The notes: generated from the sequence alone by a model not told the origin. 64,000 nucleotides of DNA from Bordetella genomosp. 10 (GCF_002261225.1 NZ_NEVM01000001.1:1798001-1862000); one strand, 5' to 3'. Shown: positions 38,787 to 47,914, numbered from the stretch's first letter. A program made the numbers and translations.

Positions 38787-40131
38787 TGTGCCGTCCGTCT
38801 CTGCCTTGCCCGCCTCCGTCCCGCCTTCATCTTCCGCGCCCGTCCCCGCCGGCGCGCTGTGCGTCGACCTCGGTCCCGAAACCGCGCTGGCCGCTTCGCT
38901 GTTCGACCGACTGCGCGCCGGTTCGCGCGGCGAACAGGGCGTGACGCGCGCTTCCTACGGCCAGGGCGAGCAGATGGCCCATGACCTGATGCGCGCCCTG
39001 GGCCGCGACCTGGCGCTGGAGGAACGCATCGACGCCGCCGGCAATCTCTACCTGACCCTGCCCGGGACGGACCGCGCGCTGCCGGCCATCATGACGGGCT
39101 CGCACCTGGACTCGGTGCCCGATGGCGGCAACTACGACGGCGCCGCGGGCGTGGTGGCCGGCATGGCGATGCTGGCGCGCTGGCGGCGCGCCGGCCGCCA
39201 GCCGCGGCGCGATATCACGGTGATGGGCGTGCGCGCCGAGGAGCTGTCCTGGTTCCCCGCCCCTTATATCGGCAGCCGCGCCGCCTGGGGCCTGCTGGAA
39301 GCCGAGGCGCTGGATCAATGCGTGCGCCCCGACACCGGCCGCACCCTGGCCGAACACATGGCCGAGGCCGGTTTCGAGCCCGACCGCATCCGCCGCGGCG
39401 AACCGCAACTGCGCGCCGCGGATATCGCCTGCTTCCTGGAGCTGCATATCGAGCAGGGGCCGATCCTGGTGCAGGAGGCCTTGCCGGTCGGCGTGGTCAC
39501 GGGGATCCGCGGCAACCTGCGCTACAAGCATTGCCGTGTCATGGGCGTCTACGGCCACGCCGGCGCCGAGCCGCGCCGCTCGCGCCGGGACGCGGTGCTG
39601 GCCACCGCCGAATTCCTCAACCGCCTGGAGGCACTCTGGATCGCGTACGAGGAGCAGGGCCTGGACCTGGTCTGCACCATCGGACAGTGCTATACCGACA
39701 GCAAGGTCCACACCATGACCAAGATCCCGGGCGAGACCCGCTTCACCATGGACATCCGCAGCCAGGACAACGACCTGTTGCTGCGCATCGATCATGAGCT
39801 GCGGGCCCTGGCCGGCGAAATCGGCGGCCGGCGCAACGTGACGATAGACCTGGGCGGCTATACCAATGCCAAGCCGGGCCCGATCGCGCCGGCGCTGCGC
39901 GATCGCCTGGCGCGCCTGGCGGACCGGCACGGGATTGCCCACAAGCAGATGGCCAGCGGCGCGGGCCATGATTCCGCCGTGTTCGGCGTGAACGGCGTAC
40001 CCACGGCGATGATCTTTGTCAGGAACGAGCACGGCAGCCATAATCCCCACGAAGCCATGGAAATGGAAGATTTCGCGCTGGGCCTGAAATTGCTGGTCGC
40101 GGCGGTGGAGGATATCGATGCCGATTCCTGA
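38776..40131 (+). CDS. M20-family Zn-dependent amidohydrolase (allantoate / N-carbamoyl amino acid hydrolase type)
   Basis: A 451-residue metallopeptidase-fold hydrolase. Metal and catalytic motifs are GSHLDSVPDGGNYDGAAGV, RAEELSWF, FLELHIEQGPIL, GHAGAEP, GAGHDSAVFG and HGSHNPHEAMEM. This set is shared by allantoate amidohydrolase, ureidoglycolate amidohydrolase and N-carbamoyl-L-amino acid hydrolase, which cleave carbamoyl or ureido groups to release ammonia and CO2. The first 40 residues are an extra Pro/Ser/Ala-rich stretch. It overlaps the permease by 11 bp and the GntR gene by 14 bp. With a PuuE-like ring-opening enzyme, it probably carries out the second step. Confidence 0.88.
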   Translation: MSADVPSVSALPASVPPSSSAPVPAGALCVDLGPETALAASLFDRLRAGSRGEQGVTRASYGQGEQMAHDLMRALGRDLALEERIDAAGNLYLTLPGTDRALPAIMTGSHLDSVPDGGNYDGAAGVVAGMAMLARWRRAGRQPRRDITVMGVRAEELSWFPAPYIGSRAAWGLLEAEALDQCVRPDTGRTLAEHMAEAGFEPDRIRRGEPQLRAADIACFLELHIEQGPILVQEALPVGVVTGIRGNLRYKHCRVMGVYGHAGAEPRRSRRDAVLATAEFLNRLEALWIAYEEQGLDLVCTIGQCYTDSKVHTMTKIPGETRFTMDIRSQDNDLLLRIDHELRALAGEIGGRRNVTIDLGGYTNAKPGPIAPALRDRLARLADRHGIAHKQMASGAGHDSAVFGVNGVPTAMIFVRNEHGSHNPHEAMEMEDFALGLKLLVAAVEDIDADS

Positions 40132-40909
40132 GGCGGCCGGAAAATCCGCCGCGGGCGACGCCGACGAGGCGGTCTACCATCTCATCCGGCGGGCCATTTT
40201 CTCGGGGCTGCTGCGTCCCGGCCTGAAACTGCGGGAGCCGCAACTGGCGCGCGTGCTCAACGTCAGCCGCGAGCGTGTGCGCAAGGCCCTGCATCGCCTG
40301 GCGCACGAGAAGTGGCTGGATGCCATTCCCAATCGCGGGACCTTCATTCCGGTGCCCACCGTCGAGGAGCTTCACGCCATCTATGACGCGCGCAAGATCC
40401 TCGAACTGGGCATCGCGCGCCAGGTCGCCGCGCGCAGCCGCCTGTTGGCGGTGGACCGGCTGGCCGACCATGTCCGGCGCGAGGCCCGCGCCGCGCTCGA
40501 CGGCGACCGCGGCCTGGCCTTCAAGCTGTCGGCCGAATTCCATTCGCTGCTGGTGGCGCTGACCGGCAATCCCTTCCTGGTCGAGATGCACCATGGCCTG
40601 ATGCTGCGTTCGTCGCTGCATTTCTCCCTGTTCGCGCCGGCGACCGTGCACGACTGCACCTCGCCCAATTGCGCCGGCCCGCACGAGCACCAGGCGATTG
40701 CCCAGGCCATCGCCGAAGGCAACGCCGCGCGCGCCGGGAAATTGATGGCGCGGCATCTCGACGCGCTGGAGAGCCTGCTGTCCTTGCGCCGCCAGAAATT
40801 CGATTTCCTGGACGTGGAAGAGGCTTTCGCGCGGTTGGCCGGGCAGGCGCCCGACGACGCGGGCGAGCAGCATGCCGGCCACGCCCATTTGCTTTCCACG
40901 GAGGTATGA
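40118..40909 (+). CDS. GntR-family regulator, FadR/FCD type
   Basis: A 263-residue regulator. The winged helix spans about residues 18-80 (IRRAIFSGLLRPGLKLREPQLARVLNVSRERVRKALHRLAHEKWL, NRGTFIPVP). The FCD domain follows, with AEFHSLLVALTGNPFLVEMHH and HEHQAIAQAIAEGNAARAGKLMARHLD supplying the usual metal/ligand histidines. It is encoded inside the operon it probably modulates, overlapping the hydrolase gene by 14 bp. Substrate-dependent control by this protein could overlie the sigma-54 control. Confidence 0.9.
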   Translation: MPIPEAAGKSAAGDADEAVYHLIRRAIFSGLLRPGLKLREPQLARVLNVSRERVRKALHRLAHEKWLDAIPNRGTFIPVPTVEELHAIYDARKILELGIARQVAARSRLLAVDRLADHVRREARAALDGDRGLAFKLSAEFHSLLVALTGNPFLVEMHHGLMLRSSLHFSLFAPATVHDCTSPNCAGPHEHQAIAQAIAEGNAARAGKLMARHLDALESLLSLRRQKFDFLDVEEAFARLAGQAPDDAGEQHAGHAHLLSTEV

Positions 40910-40913
40910 ACCC

Positions 40914-41384
40914 ATGAGCAACACCGTCGCCGAACGCCTGCGCGCGCTCGACCTGCAATTGCCGCCCATTCCCGCGCCGGCCGCCAATTACCTGCCGTTC
41001 CGCCGTCACGGCGACATGGTCTTTCTCGCCGGCCAGACCAGTTCCCTGAATGGGGCGGCGAAATACACCGGGGCGCTGCAGGGGCCCGAGGACGTCCAGC
41101 GCGGCTATGATGCGGCGCGGCTGTGCGGGCTCAACCTGCTGTCGGCGCTGGCGTTGGCCTGCGAAGGCGACCTGGACCGCGTGGGCGGGTGCCTGAAGGT
41201 CAACGGGTACGTGCTGGCGGCGCCGGCTTTCGACGCGGTGCCGGCCGTGGTCAACGGCGCGTCCGACCTGTTGGTGCAGGTCCTGGGCGACGCCGGCCGG
41301 CATGCCCGCACGGCCATCGGCGTATCGGTGCTGCCGCGCAATGCCAGCGTCGAGGTCGAAGCGGTTTTCTTCCTGAAGTCCTGA
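40914..41384 (+). CDS. RidA-family (YjgF/YER057c) protein
   Basis: A 156-residue RidA-like protein of the longer YjgH/TdcF-like branch ([67 protein letters not shown]). Canonical RidA hydrolyses reactive enamines or imines to ketoacids; branch members in pyrimidine and ureide pathways act on aminoacrylate-like intermediates. The Arg in RTAIGV and Glu in VEVEAVF are in the expected places. GGAGG precedes the ATG at 40914. It probably detoxifies or processes an intermediate of the M20 hydrolase pathway. Confidence 0.88.
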   Translation: MSNTVAERLRALDLQLPPIPAPAANYLPFRRHGDMVFLAGQTSSLNGAAKYTGALQGPEDVQRGYDAARLCGLNLLSALALACEGDLDRVGGCLKVNGYVLAAPAFDAVPAVVNGASDLLVQVLGDAGRHARTAIGVSVLPRNASVEVEAVFFLKS

Positions 41385-41411
41385 AATTCCGAAATCCTGA
41401 AATCCTGAAAC
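41372..41411 (+). repeat. Five tandem copies of the octamer CCTGAAAT
   Basis: Units CCTGAAGT, CCTGAAAT, TCCGAAAT, CCTGAAAT and CCTGAAAC run head to tail from the last codons of the RidA gene through its TGA into the 44-bp spacer before the HpxZ-like gene. Unit length 8 is not a multiple of 3, so copy-number change would shift the RidA C-terminus or the spacing to the next ribosome site. Confidence 0.75.
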
Positions 41412-41428
41412 CGGGAGCCTTGCCCCTC

Positions 41429-41806
41429 ATGTTGGAAGTCAACAAGCCAGCCGTCATGGCCGAAGTCGCCGAGCAGTTCGCCCGGTATGAAAAAGCCCTG
41501 GTCGGAAACGACGTCGCCGTCCTGGACGAACTCTTCTGGAATTCCCCGCTGACGCTGCGCTACGGCGCCGGCGAAAACCTCTACGGCTACGACGCCATCC
41601 GCGATTTCCGCGCCGGCCGGTCGCCGGCCGGCCTGGACCGCACGGTGCTGCGGACCCACATCGTCACCTTCGGCGACGACATGGCCACCACGCACATCGA
41701 ATTCCAACGCGCCGGCTCGGACCGCATCGGCCGCCAGACGCAGACCTGGGTCCGCACGGACGAAGGCTGGCGCGTGGTCTCCGCCCATGTGAGCGTGATG
41801 GCGTAG
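41429..41806 (+). CDS. HpxZ/AtzH-like (DUF3225) SnoaL-fold protein
   Basis: A 125-residue NTF2/SnoaL-fold protein ([81 protein letters not shown]). The family includes HpxZ of the oxalurate branch of purine catabolism and AtzH of cyanuric acid breakdown, small partners of amidases acting on ureido compounds. It ends the sigma-54 operon and supports a role for the locus in ureide or hydantoin nitrogen use. The usual amidase partner (HpxW/Y or AtzE/G) is absent. Confidence 0.87.
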   Translation: MLEVNKPAVMAEVAEQFARYEKALVGNDVAVLDELFWNSPLTLRYGAGENLYGYDAIRDFRAGRSPAGLDRTVLRTHIVTFGDDMATTHIEFQRAGSDRIGRQTQTWVRTDEGWRVVSAHVSVMA

Positions 41807-41902
41807 ATGGCGGAGACGCATCCCGTGTGAGAACTTTCTCCTGGCGACGCCGGAATCCGCGCGTTAGGGTTCGGCTTTCCCATTCGACCAAGGAAAGCCA
41901 GG

Positions 41903-42421
41903 ATGAAAATTCCCCTGTTTATCGCGCTCATGACCGTGGCCGGCGTTGCCTGCGCCCAGACCGCCACGGTGCAGATGTCCTTCGTGGACGCCAACGGCGT
42001 GCAAGAATCCGCCGGCACCATCAAGGCGGAACAGAACAAGTACGGCCTGCTGCTGACGCCGGACCTGCATGGCCTGCCGCCGGGCGTGCATGGCTTCCAC
42101 CTGCATGCGCATCCGTCCTGTGGGGTGGGGCCGGTGGACGGCAAGCCGGCGCCCGGCGGCGCCGCGGGCGGCCACTGGGATCCGTACAAGACGGGCGCCC
42201 ACAAGGGCCCGTATGACGACAGCGGCCACAAGGGCGACCTGCCGGCCCTGTACGTGGGCGCCGACGGCACGGCGACCTATCCCGTCCTGGCGCCGCGCCT
42301 CACACTGTCGGATCTCTCCGGCCACGCCTTGATGATCCACGCCGGCGCCGACAACCACAGCGACCATCCCGCAAAACTCGGCGGCGGCGGCGCGCGCATC
42401 GTCTGCGGCGTGGCGAAGTGA
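41903..42421 (+). CDS. sodC: Periplasmic Cu/Zn superoxide dismutase
   Basis: A 172-residue secreted enzyme that dismutates superoxide in the periplasm. The signal peptide [19 protein letters not shown] is cut near AQ-T. Metal ligands by family pattern are Cu His66, His68, His91 and His146, and Zn His91, His100, His109 and Asp112; Cys73 and Cys168 form the disulfide. A good AGGAAAGCCAGG leader precedes the ATG. Monocistronic, between the ureide-type operon and a convergent oxidoreductase. Confidence 0.95.
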   Translation: MKIPLFIALMTVAGVACAQTATVQMSFVDANGVQESAGTIKAEQNKYGLLLTPDLHGLPPGVHGFHLHAHPSCGVGPVDGKPAPGGAAGGHWDPYKTGAHKGPYDDSGHKGDLPALYVGADGTATYPVLAPRLTLSDLSGHALMIHAGADNHSDHPAKLGGGGARIVCGVAK

Positions 42422-42423
42422 CA

Positions 42424-42443
42424 GCGGCCGCCGAGGCGGCCGC
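42424..42443. terminator. GCGGCCGCC/GGCGGCCGC hairpin after sodC
   Basis: Perfect 9-bp GC arms around a tight GA centre begin 3 bp after the sodC stop, between sodC and the convergent oxidoreductase (stop at 42485). It is a strong hairpin without a T-run, so termination efficiency is uncertain. Confidence 0.4.
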
Positions 42444-42484
42444 GCTCGCCCACGGCGCGCGCGTGTTGCCGTCCGCGGCGGCGT

Positions 42485-43804
42485 TCAGCGGCGTTCGCGT
42501 CCCGCCCAGGCGTCGCTGAGGTTGTACATGGCGGTGGCCGCGGGCACGAGCCAGCCCGGGTCGCCATGGTAATAAAAGGCCGACGGCAAGGCGCTGGCCG
42601 CGAAGGCCGATTGCGCCAGGTCGCCGTCGAGCAGTCCGCGCGCGCACCGGTAGCCCAGGTAGGTCATCAGCGCCACGCCGTTGCCATTGCAGCCTACCGC
42701 GTGATAGATGCCGTCGTGGCGGCCCAGGCGCCCTTGCTTGTCCAGGGTCATGCCGACATTGCCTTTCCACGAATGCGTGATCGGAATGCCTTGCAGTTCC
42801 GGGTAGACGCGCAGCATGTCGCGGTAGAGCCGGTTCGCGGCTTGCTCCTCGGGCACGTCGCGGCAGTACGGCCGCGACCCGAACAGGATGCGGGTGCCGT
42901 CCGGCGAAGGACGCGAATAATAGAGATTGCGCTGGGAATCGCTGATCATGCGGCGGCCGGGGTTGATGGCGTCCATCAATCCCGGCGGCAGCGGCGCCGT
43001 CGCTATCTGGTAGCTGGCGACCGGCACGATGCGCCTGTGCAGATACGGGGCGCTATCGTCGGTGTAGCCGTTGGTCGCCATGATGACGTCGCGGGCGCGT
43101 ATGCTGCCGCGCTCCGTATGCACGACGTGCCCGGCGCCCTCGGGCGATAGGCGCAGCACGCCGGCATGGGAGTACAGTCCCGCGCCGGCCTGGCGCGCCA
43201 GCCGGCGCAGGCTGCGATGGTATTTGCCCACGTGCAGGCCGCCGTATTCGTCGACCACGATGCCGCCGTAATAGAAGTCCGAGCCGACGATCTTGCGCTG
43301 GTCCCGCCGCGCGACGGTGTGGACCGTCACGCCGGTTTTTTCACGCAGCAGGCGGCCATGGCGTTGCAGGGTTTCGAAATGGCTGGGGGTATAGGCGCCG
43401 AAGTAGCGGCCGCGGAGCTGCAGGTCGGCGTCGAGTTCGTTGTCCTCGATCAGGCGTTTCATGAATTCGAAGCTTTGCAGCGATTCGGCGAGCAGGCGCG
43501 AGAGGAACTCGGGCGACATGCCCTTGACCGCGCCGGTCACCACCAGCTTCTGGCCGCTGGACACCATGCCGCCGCTGCGCGTACTGCCGCCGTGCCCGAT
43601 CGGCCCTTTGTCCAGCACGGCCACCTGCCTGCCGGCGCGCGCCAGCGCCACGGCGGCGGACAGGCCGCAATAGCCGCTGCCCACGATGACGACGTCGGCT
43701 TCGGCGGGCAACTCGTCCCGGGCTTCTTCCGGCGGCGCATCCTCCCACCAATAAGGCGTGGTCTTGAATTCAGGGGCCAACAGGGCTTGGATAGGCGATT
43801 TCAT
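42485..43804 (-). CDS. FAD-dependent amine/amino-acid oxidoreductase (DadA/PuuB-like)
   Basis: A 439-residue DAO-family flavoprotein. The FAD fingerprint is EADVVIVGSGYCGLSAAVALARAG at about residues 34-57, followed by GGSTRSGGMVSSGQ; the substrate domain has VMATNGYTDD-like and GCNGNGVALMTYLG stretches. PuuB-type enzymes oxidise secondary or primary amines with O2 or an electron carrier. It is last of five co-directional genes that start with a polar amino-acid importer, so it probably oxidises the imported amino compound. Substrate unknown. Confidence 0.88.
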   Translation of the reverse strand: MKSPIQALLAPEFKTTPYWWEDAPPEEARDELPAEADVVIVGSGYCGLSAAVALARAGRQVAVLDKGPIGHGGSTRSGGMVSSGQKLVVTGAVKGMSPEFLSRLLAESLQSFEFMKRLIEDNELDADLQLRGRYFGAYTPSHFETLQRHGRLLREKTGVTVHTVARRDQRKIVGSDFYYGGIVVDEYGGLHVGKYHRSLRRLARQAGAGLYSHAGVLRLSPEGAGHVVHTERGSIRARDVIMATNGYTDDSAPYLHRRIVPVASYQIATAPLPPGLMDAINPGRRMISDSQRNLYYSRPSPDGTRILFGSRPYCRDVPEEQAANRLYRDMLRVYPELQGIPITHSWKGNVGMTLDKQGRLGRHDGIYHAVGCNGNGVALMTYLGYRCARGLLDGDLAQSAFAASALPSAFYYHGDPGWLVPAATAMYNLSDAWAGRERR

Positions 43805-43891
43805 GGGACGGTCCTGGAAGAGGGCGAGGGCGGTGGGACGGGAATGCGTCGAGGCGCGGCCGGCGTCATCGCGCCTCGCGCCCCGGCGGGC

Positions 43892-45283
43892 TCAGGCGGC
43901 CACGCAGGCCTGGGCAATGGTTCTGAAGTCGGCCGTCGCGGGCAATGCCAGCAATCGGGTCCAGGTGTCGCGGGCCTGCGCCCGCGGCAGGCAGTCCGTG
44001 GCGCAGGCCAGGAATTTTTCCTGGAGCTGGTCGGCGGTGAAAGGCCGCTGGCGGCTGCCCGAAGGGTGGGCATACTGGCGCTGCAACACGTTGCCGTCGG
44101 CCAGCCGCAGCGTCACCTTGGCGTGGTCGGCCAAACCGACCGCCGGGCGCGGCGTGGCATGGTCGACCCGGATGTCGACGCGGTCCATGAAGGCCTGCAC
44201 GCCGGCCTCGGCCACGCGGTCGTCCTCGAATTCCGCGATGCCCAGGCGGCCGTATCGGGCGGCAGCCGCCACGCAGTATTTCATGCTGAACTTGCCTTCC
44301 AGGCCGCTGCGCGGCCGGTCGTAGATAAGGATGGGCGGCAGGTCCACGCCGACGTCCACCTCCAGCGCCGCGATGCGGTCGGCCTCGATGTCATGCTCGC
44401 GCATCAAGCCCAGCACCGCATCGACCGCGGTATGCGTGGCCGTGCAGCAAGGGTAGCGCTTGATGGTCAGCCCCGGTTCCAGCAAGCCGCTGGGCGCCCC
44501 GAACGCGCGGATGGCGGCGGCGGGGTCCTGCGCGGAACCGCCGTACATCGCCGCGTAGCCTTGCTCGCCGAACAAGGTGCCGGCCGAGCAGCGCAGGCCG
44601 GCCCGCGCCACCCGCGCGGCCACGATGCCGTTGCGCGCGGCCAGGCCCAGTTGCAGGGCTTTGCCGTCGGAGCCGAAACTGGCGCGTATGCCGGCGGACA
44701 TCGACGTCGCGAATCGCAAGGCGTGCAGCAGGGCTTCCTCGTCCAATCCCTGGAGGATGGCGGCGGCGACGGCGGCGCCGAACACGCCCAGCGTCGCCGA
44801 GGAGTGCCAACCGTCGCGGTAGTGCCGCGGGTTGACGATCTGTCCCAGGCGCATCATGGTCTCGACGCCGCAGATATAGGCGGCGACGACTTGCCTGCCG
44901 CTTGCGCCCAGGGCGTCGGCCAGCGTCCAGGCCGCGGCCATCACCGGCACGGTGGTGTGGGCGATCGACAGCAGGACTTCGTCGTCATCGAAATCGTGGA
45001 TGTGGCCGGCCATCGCGTTGAGCATCACCGCGGTGTCCAGTTCGGTCCGCTCGCCGCTGCCGATCAGCCGCCCTCCCGCCGTCCCGCCGGACAGCGGCCC
45101 GGCCAGCGTCCCGGCCGCCAATCTCACGCGGGGATGGACGCTGCCGGCCAGCGCGACGCCGGCGAAGTCGATGATGTGGCGGCAGGCCGTCTCCTGCGCG
45201 GCGGGCGTGACGTTCCGCGAGGCCGCCAGGATGGCGCGGGCGAATTCCGCCTCGAGAGCGGCGGCGTTGACTACGGTAGACAT
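43892..45283 (-). CDS. MmgE/PrpD-family protein
   Basis: A 463-residue all-helical plus alpha/beta protein with family hallmarks HIIDFAGVALAGSVHPR, AMAGHIHDFDDDE, HTTVPVMAAAWTLAD, GWHSSATLGVFGAAVAAA, SDGKALQLGLAARNGI and KRYPCCTATHTAVDAVL. MmgE/PrpD members include 2-methylcitrate dehydratase, cis-aconitate decarboxylase and iminodisuccinate epimerase. It sits between an amino-acid permease gene and an FAD amine oxidase gene in one operon. An imino- or hydroxy-dicarboxylate substrate would fit both neighbours, but this is inference. Confidence 0.9.
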   Translation of the reverse strand: MSTVVNAAALEAEFARAILAASRNVTPAAQETACRHIIDFAGVALAGSVHPRVRLAAGTLAGPLSGGTAGGRLIGSGERTELDTAVMLNAMAGHIHDFDDDEVLLSIAHTTVPVMAAAWTLADALGASGRQVVAAYICGVETMMRLGQIVNPRHYRDGWHSSATLGVFGAAVAAAILQGLDEEALLHALRFATSMSAGIRASFGSDGKALQLGLAARNGIVAARVARAGLRCSAGTLFGEQGYAAMYGGSAQDPAAAIRAFGAPSGLLEPGLTIKRYPCCTATHTAVDAVLGLMREHDIEADRIAALEVDVGVDLPPILIYDRPRSGLEGKFSMKYCVAAAARYGRLGIAEFEDDRVAEAGVQAFMDRVDIRVDHATPRPAVGLADHAKVTLRLADGNVLQRQYAHPSGSRQRPFTADQLQEKFLACATDCLPRAQARDTWTRLLALPATADFRTIAQACVAA

Positions 45284-45390
45284 GAGGATGGTTCGTCCGG
45301 GAAAAAGGCGATAAGGGGCCTTGCCGCGGGTCCGGCGGGACGCCGCGGCGGTCTGGAAATGAAAGAGGAAGAAGGGTATGGGTAAGGGGC

Positions 45391-46071
45391 TTAGCGGGCG
45401 TACTTGGCGCGCAGGCGTTTCTCCATCAAGCCGGCTGCCGCCGACAAGGGCACGATGACGACGATGAACACCGCGGCGACGACGGTCAGCACCTCGATGG
45501 GGCGGAACGTGGCGTTGCTCACGCGCTGTCCGACGTACAGGATGTCATTGACGGCGATGTAGCCGGCCAGCGAGGTGTTCTTCACCACCAGCACGCACTG
45601 GCTGATGAACGGGGGAAATACCCGTTGGAAGGCCAGCGGCCCCGCGATGCGGCGCAGGATCTGCCAACGGCTCATGCCCACGGCCAGGCCCGCTTCGTTC
45701 AAGCCATGCTCGACGGACTGCAACCCGGCGCGGAAGATCTCCGCGTAGAAGGCGGCCGAGTACACGGCCAGGGCCAGTACGGTGGTCCAGAAGCCCGATG
45801 TCTGTATGCCCAGCAGGATAGGCATGCAGTAATAGATCCAGACCAGCAGCACCAGCGGCGGCAAGGCGCGGACCAGCTCGACGAAGGCCGTGGTGAGCCA
45901 GACCAGCGGCGCGAAGCCGGTGCGCCGCAGGGCCACCAGCGCGGCGCCGAACAGGACGCCGGCCGCAATGGTGGCCAGCGCCAGGTAGACCGTGGTTCCC
46001 AGGGCGCTGAGGAACAGCTCCCGGTATTGCCAGAGAATGCCGAAGTTCCATTCGTAGGTGGATGGGTTCAT
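45391..46071 (-). CDS. Polar amino-acid ABC transporter permease
   Basis: A 226-residue HisM/GltK-type permease with about five helices, the N-terminal YRELFLSALGTTVYLALATI entry helix and the coupling loop NEAGLAVGMSRWQILRRIAGPLAFQRVFPPF. Only one permease gene is present, so it may form a homodimeric channel. It lies 17 bp after the ATPase gene in the same direction. Confidence 0.92.
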   Translation of the reverse strand: MNPSTYEWNFGILWQYRELFLSALGTTVYLALATIAAGVLFGAALVALRRTGFAPLVWLTTAFVELVRALPPLVLLVWIYYCMPILLGIQTSGFWTTVLALAVYSAAFYAEIFRAGLQSVEHGLNEAGLAVGMSRWQILRRIAGPLAFQRVFPPFISQCVLVVKNTSLAGYIAVNDILYVGQRVSNATFRPIEVLTVVAAVFIVVIVPLSAAAGLMEKRLRAKYAR

Positions 46072-46088
46072 GGGAATGTGCCTGCCGG

Positions 46089-46883
46089 TTATTTGAGCGA
46101 GCGCGACAGGAATCGGCGCAGTCCGGGGTGTCGCGGTTCATCGAGGATGCGCGAGGGCGGCCCTTGTTCGGCGACCACGCCGTCCTCCAGGTAGAGCACT
46201 TCGTCGCACACTTCCCTGGCAAAACCCATTTCGTGGGTGACGACGATCATGGTCATGCCGTCGGCCGCCAGGCGGCGCATGACGTCCAGCACTTCGCCCA
46301 CGCGCTCCGGATCCAGGGCGGAGGTGGGTTCGTCGAACAGCATGACGGCGGGCTCGGTGGCCAGGGCCCGCGCAATGCCGACGCGCTGCTGCTGGCCGCC
46401 GGAAAGCTGGGCCGGGTAGCTGGCGGCCTTGTCGGCCATTCCCACCGTTTCGAGCAGCGCCATGCCGCGCGCCTCGGCCGCGCGGCGCGGCTGGCGCTTC
46501 ACCACGACCAGGGCCTCCATGACGTTTTCCAGGGCGGTGCGGTGGGGCCACAGGTTGAAACCCTGGAACACCATGCCGGTATCGCGCCGCATGGCGCAGA
46601 GGTCGGCGTCGCCTTGCCGGCGGCGTATGCCGGGTTGAAAACTGGCGTTGCGTCCGCCCAGCGCGATCTCGCCGGCGGTGGGAATTTCGAGGAAGTTCAG
46701 GCAGCGCAGGAAGGTTGATTTACCGGAGCCGCTGGCGCCGATGAAACCCATGACCTGGCCTTGCCGGACGTCCAGGTCGACGCCCTTGAGCACTTCGAGC
46801 TGCCGGTAGTGTTTACGCAAGCCGCGCACGCGCAGCAGAGCGGATGTGGAGGTGGGCGTGGGTGTAGGTGTAGATGTAGGCAC
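46089..46883 (-). CDS. Polar amino-acid ABC transporter ATP-binding protein with Thr-Pro repeat N-terminus
   Basis: A 264-residue GlnQ/HisP-type ATPase: Walker [11 protein letters not shown]-loop FQGFNLWPH, signature LSGGQQQR, Walker [14 protein letters not shown]-loop VTHEM. It starts at a GTG (46883) with AAGGGG upstream. The first 14 residues are a Thr/Pro/Ser repeat ([13 protein letters not shown]) encoded by a near-tandem CCTACA-type hexamer, unusual for this family and likely unstable in length. Middle gene of the importer. Confidence 0.92.
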   Translation of the reverse strand: MPTSTPTPTPTSTSALLRVRGLRKHYRQLEVLKGVDLDVRQGQVMGFIGASGSGKSTFLRCLNFLEIPTAGEIALGGRNASFQPGIRRRQGDADLCAMRRDTGMVFQGFNLWPHRTALENVMEALVVVKRQPRRAAEARGMALLETVGMADKAASYPAQLSGGQQQRVGIARALATEPAVMLFDEPTSALDPERVGEVLDVMRRLAADGMTMIVVTHEMGFAREVCDEVLYLEDGVVAEQGPPSRILDEPRHPGLRRFLSRSLK

Positions 46884-46976
46884 GTTGATCCCCTTGGCGC
46901 GGACAAACCCGTGTGGAATGCTGCGTTCGCAGCGCGGGCCCGCGCCGGCGCGCGACGCAGGCCCTTCGATGGGGGA

Positions 46977-47774
46977 TCAATTGCCCGCGGGCAAGTACTT
47001 TTCCCAGATCTTCTGCACGACGCCGTCGGCCTTGGCGTATTGCAGCGTGGTGTCCAGCCAATTGCGCAACTGCGGATTGGCTTCCTTGCGCAGGGCGAAA
47101 GGCGCGGTGGTGCCGCGCGCGGGGACGGGCAGGGAAATATTGCCCTTCTTCTTCGCCGCGACGTATTGCAGCAGGGTGGGCTGGTTGGAAATCGCCACGT
47201 CGGCGCGCCCGCTCTCCAGTTCCAGCAGCATGGCGTCGTTGGTCTTGACCAGCGTCCAACTGGCCTTGGGCAGCAGGCCTTCCACCCCACGGGTGGTCGC
47301 GGCCCCGTCCACGGCGGCGATCTTGACTTCCGGCTTGTTCAGCGCCGACCATTCCTTGACGCCGGCCAGCTCCGGCTTGAGGCTGACAACCCCGGTCGGC
47401 ACGAAGCCCACGGATTGGGAAAAGTCGACGGCCAGCGCGCGCGCCGGCGTGGCGGTGAACGCGCCCACCAGGTCGAACTTGTTCGATTGCAGCCCGGCCA
47501 CCGCGGTCCCCCAGTCGGTGGGCACGTACTCGACCTTCACGCCGATATAGCCGAACAGCGCTTCGGCCGTTTCCGGGACGATGCCCGTCCATTTGTTGGT
47601 CAGTAGATCCTGGTGGTACCAGGGCGGCGCCTCGATCGCGCCGACGCGCACGACCTTGGCGTCGACGATGCGTTGAAGATCGCCCGCGCTTTGCGCCTGC
47701 GCGGGCGCGTTGGCGAACACGGCGGCCAGGCAGAGCGAGGCCACGGCGCCGGTACGGCGGATTGCTTTGTACAT
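46977..47774 (-). CDS. Polar amino-acid ABC transporter substrate-binding protein
   Basis: A 265-residue periplasmic receptor of solute-binding family 3. Signal peptide through ANAPAQAQ; then VVRVGAIEAPPWYHQD, FDLVGAFTATPARALAVDFS and ELESGRADVAISNQ, which are family hallmarks. AAGGGG precedes the ATG. First gene of receptor-ATPase-permease-MmgE/PrpD-FAD oxidase, divergent from a LysR gene. Its ligand is likely an amino acid-like compound that the FAD enzyme then oxidises. Confidence 0.92.
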   Translation of the reverse strand: MYKAIRRTGAVASLCLAAVFANAPAQAQSAGDLQRIVDAKVVRVGAIEAPPWYHQDLLTNKWTGIVPETAEALFGYIGVKVEYVPTDWGTAVAGLQSNKFDLVGAFTATPARALAVDFSQSVGFVPTGVVSLKPELAGVKEWSALNKPEVKIAAVDGAATTRGVEGLLPKASWTLVKTNDAMLLELESGRADVAISNQPTLLQYVAAKKKGNISLPVPARGTTAPFALRKEANPQLRNWLDTTLQYAKADGVVQKIWEKYLPAGN

Positions 47775-47892
47775 TGGATTTTCCCCTTGTCAGTCAGTGC
47801 GTATCGGTACAGGAATCGTGCTTTCCCTGGGCCTTGCCCTGCGTCGCCGCGTGGGCGTGAAGAGACTGTAGTGAAGGGCCATTATGTGGTCA

Positions 47893-47914
47893 AATGCCGA
47901 TTTTTCTGGGCATT
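47893..47914. promoter_or_regulatory. Inverted repeat AATGCC-N10-GGCATT in the divergent LysR spacer
   Basis: Perfect 6-bp arms at 47893-47898 and 47909-47914 lie between the binding-protein gene (start 47774) and the lysR start (47951), in an AT-rich stretch. It is a plausible operator for autoregulation and for control of the importer operon. The spacing is not the canonical T-N11-A. Confidence 0.5.

Noticed and set aside
41372..41411. CRISPR-like repeat array
   Set aside because: Units are 8 bp with no spacers; this is a simple tandem repeat.
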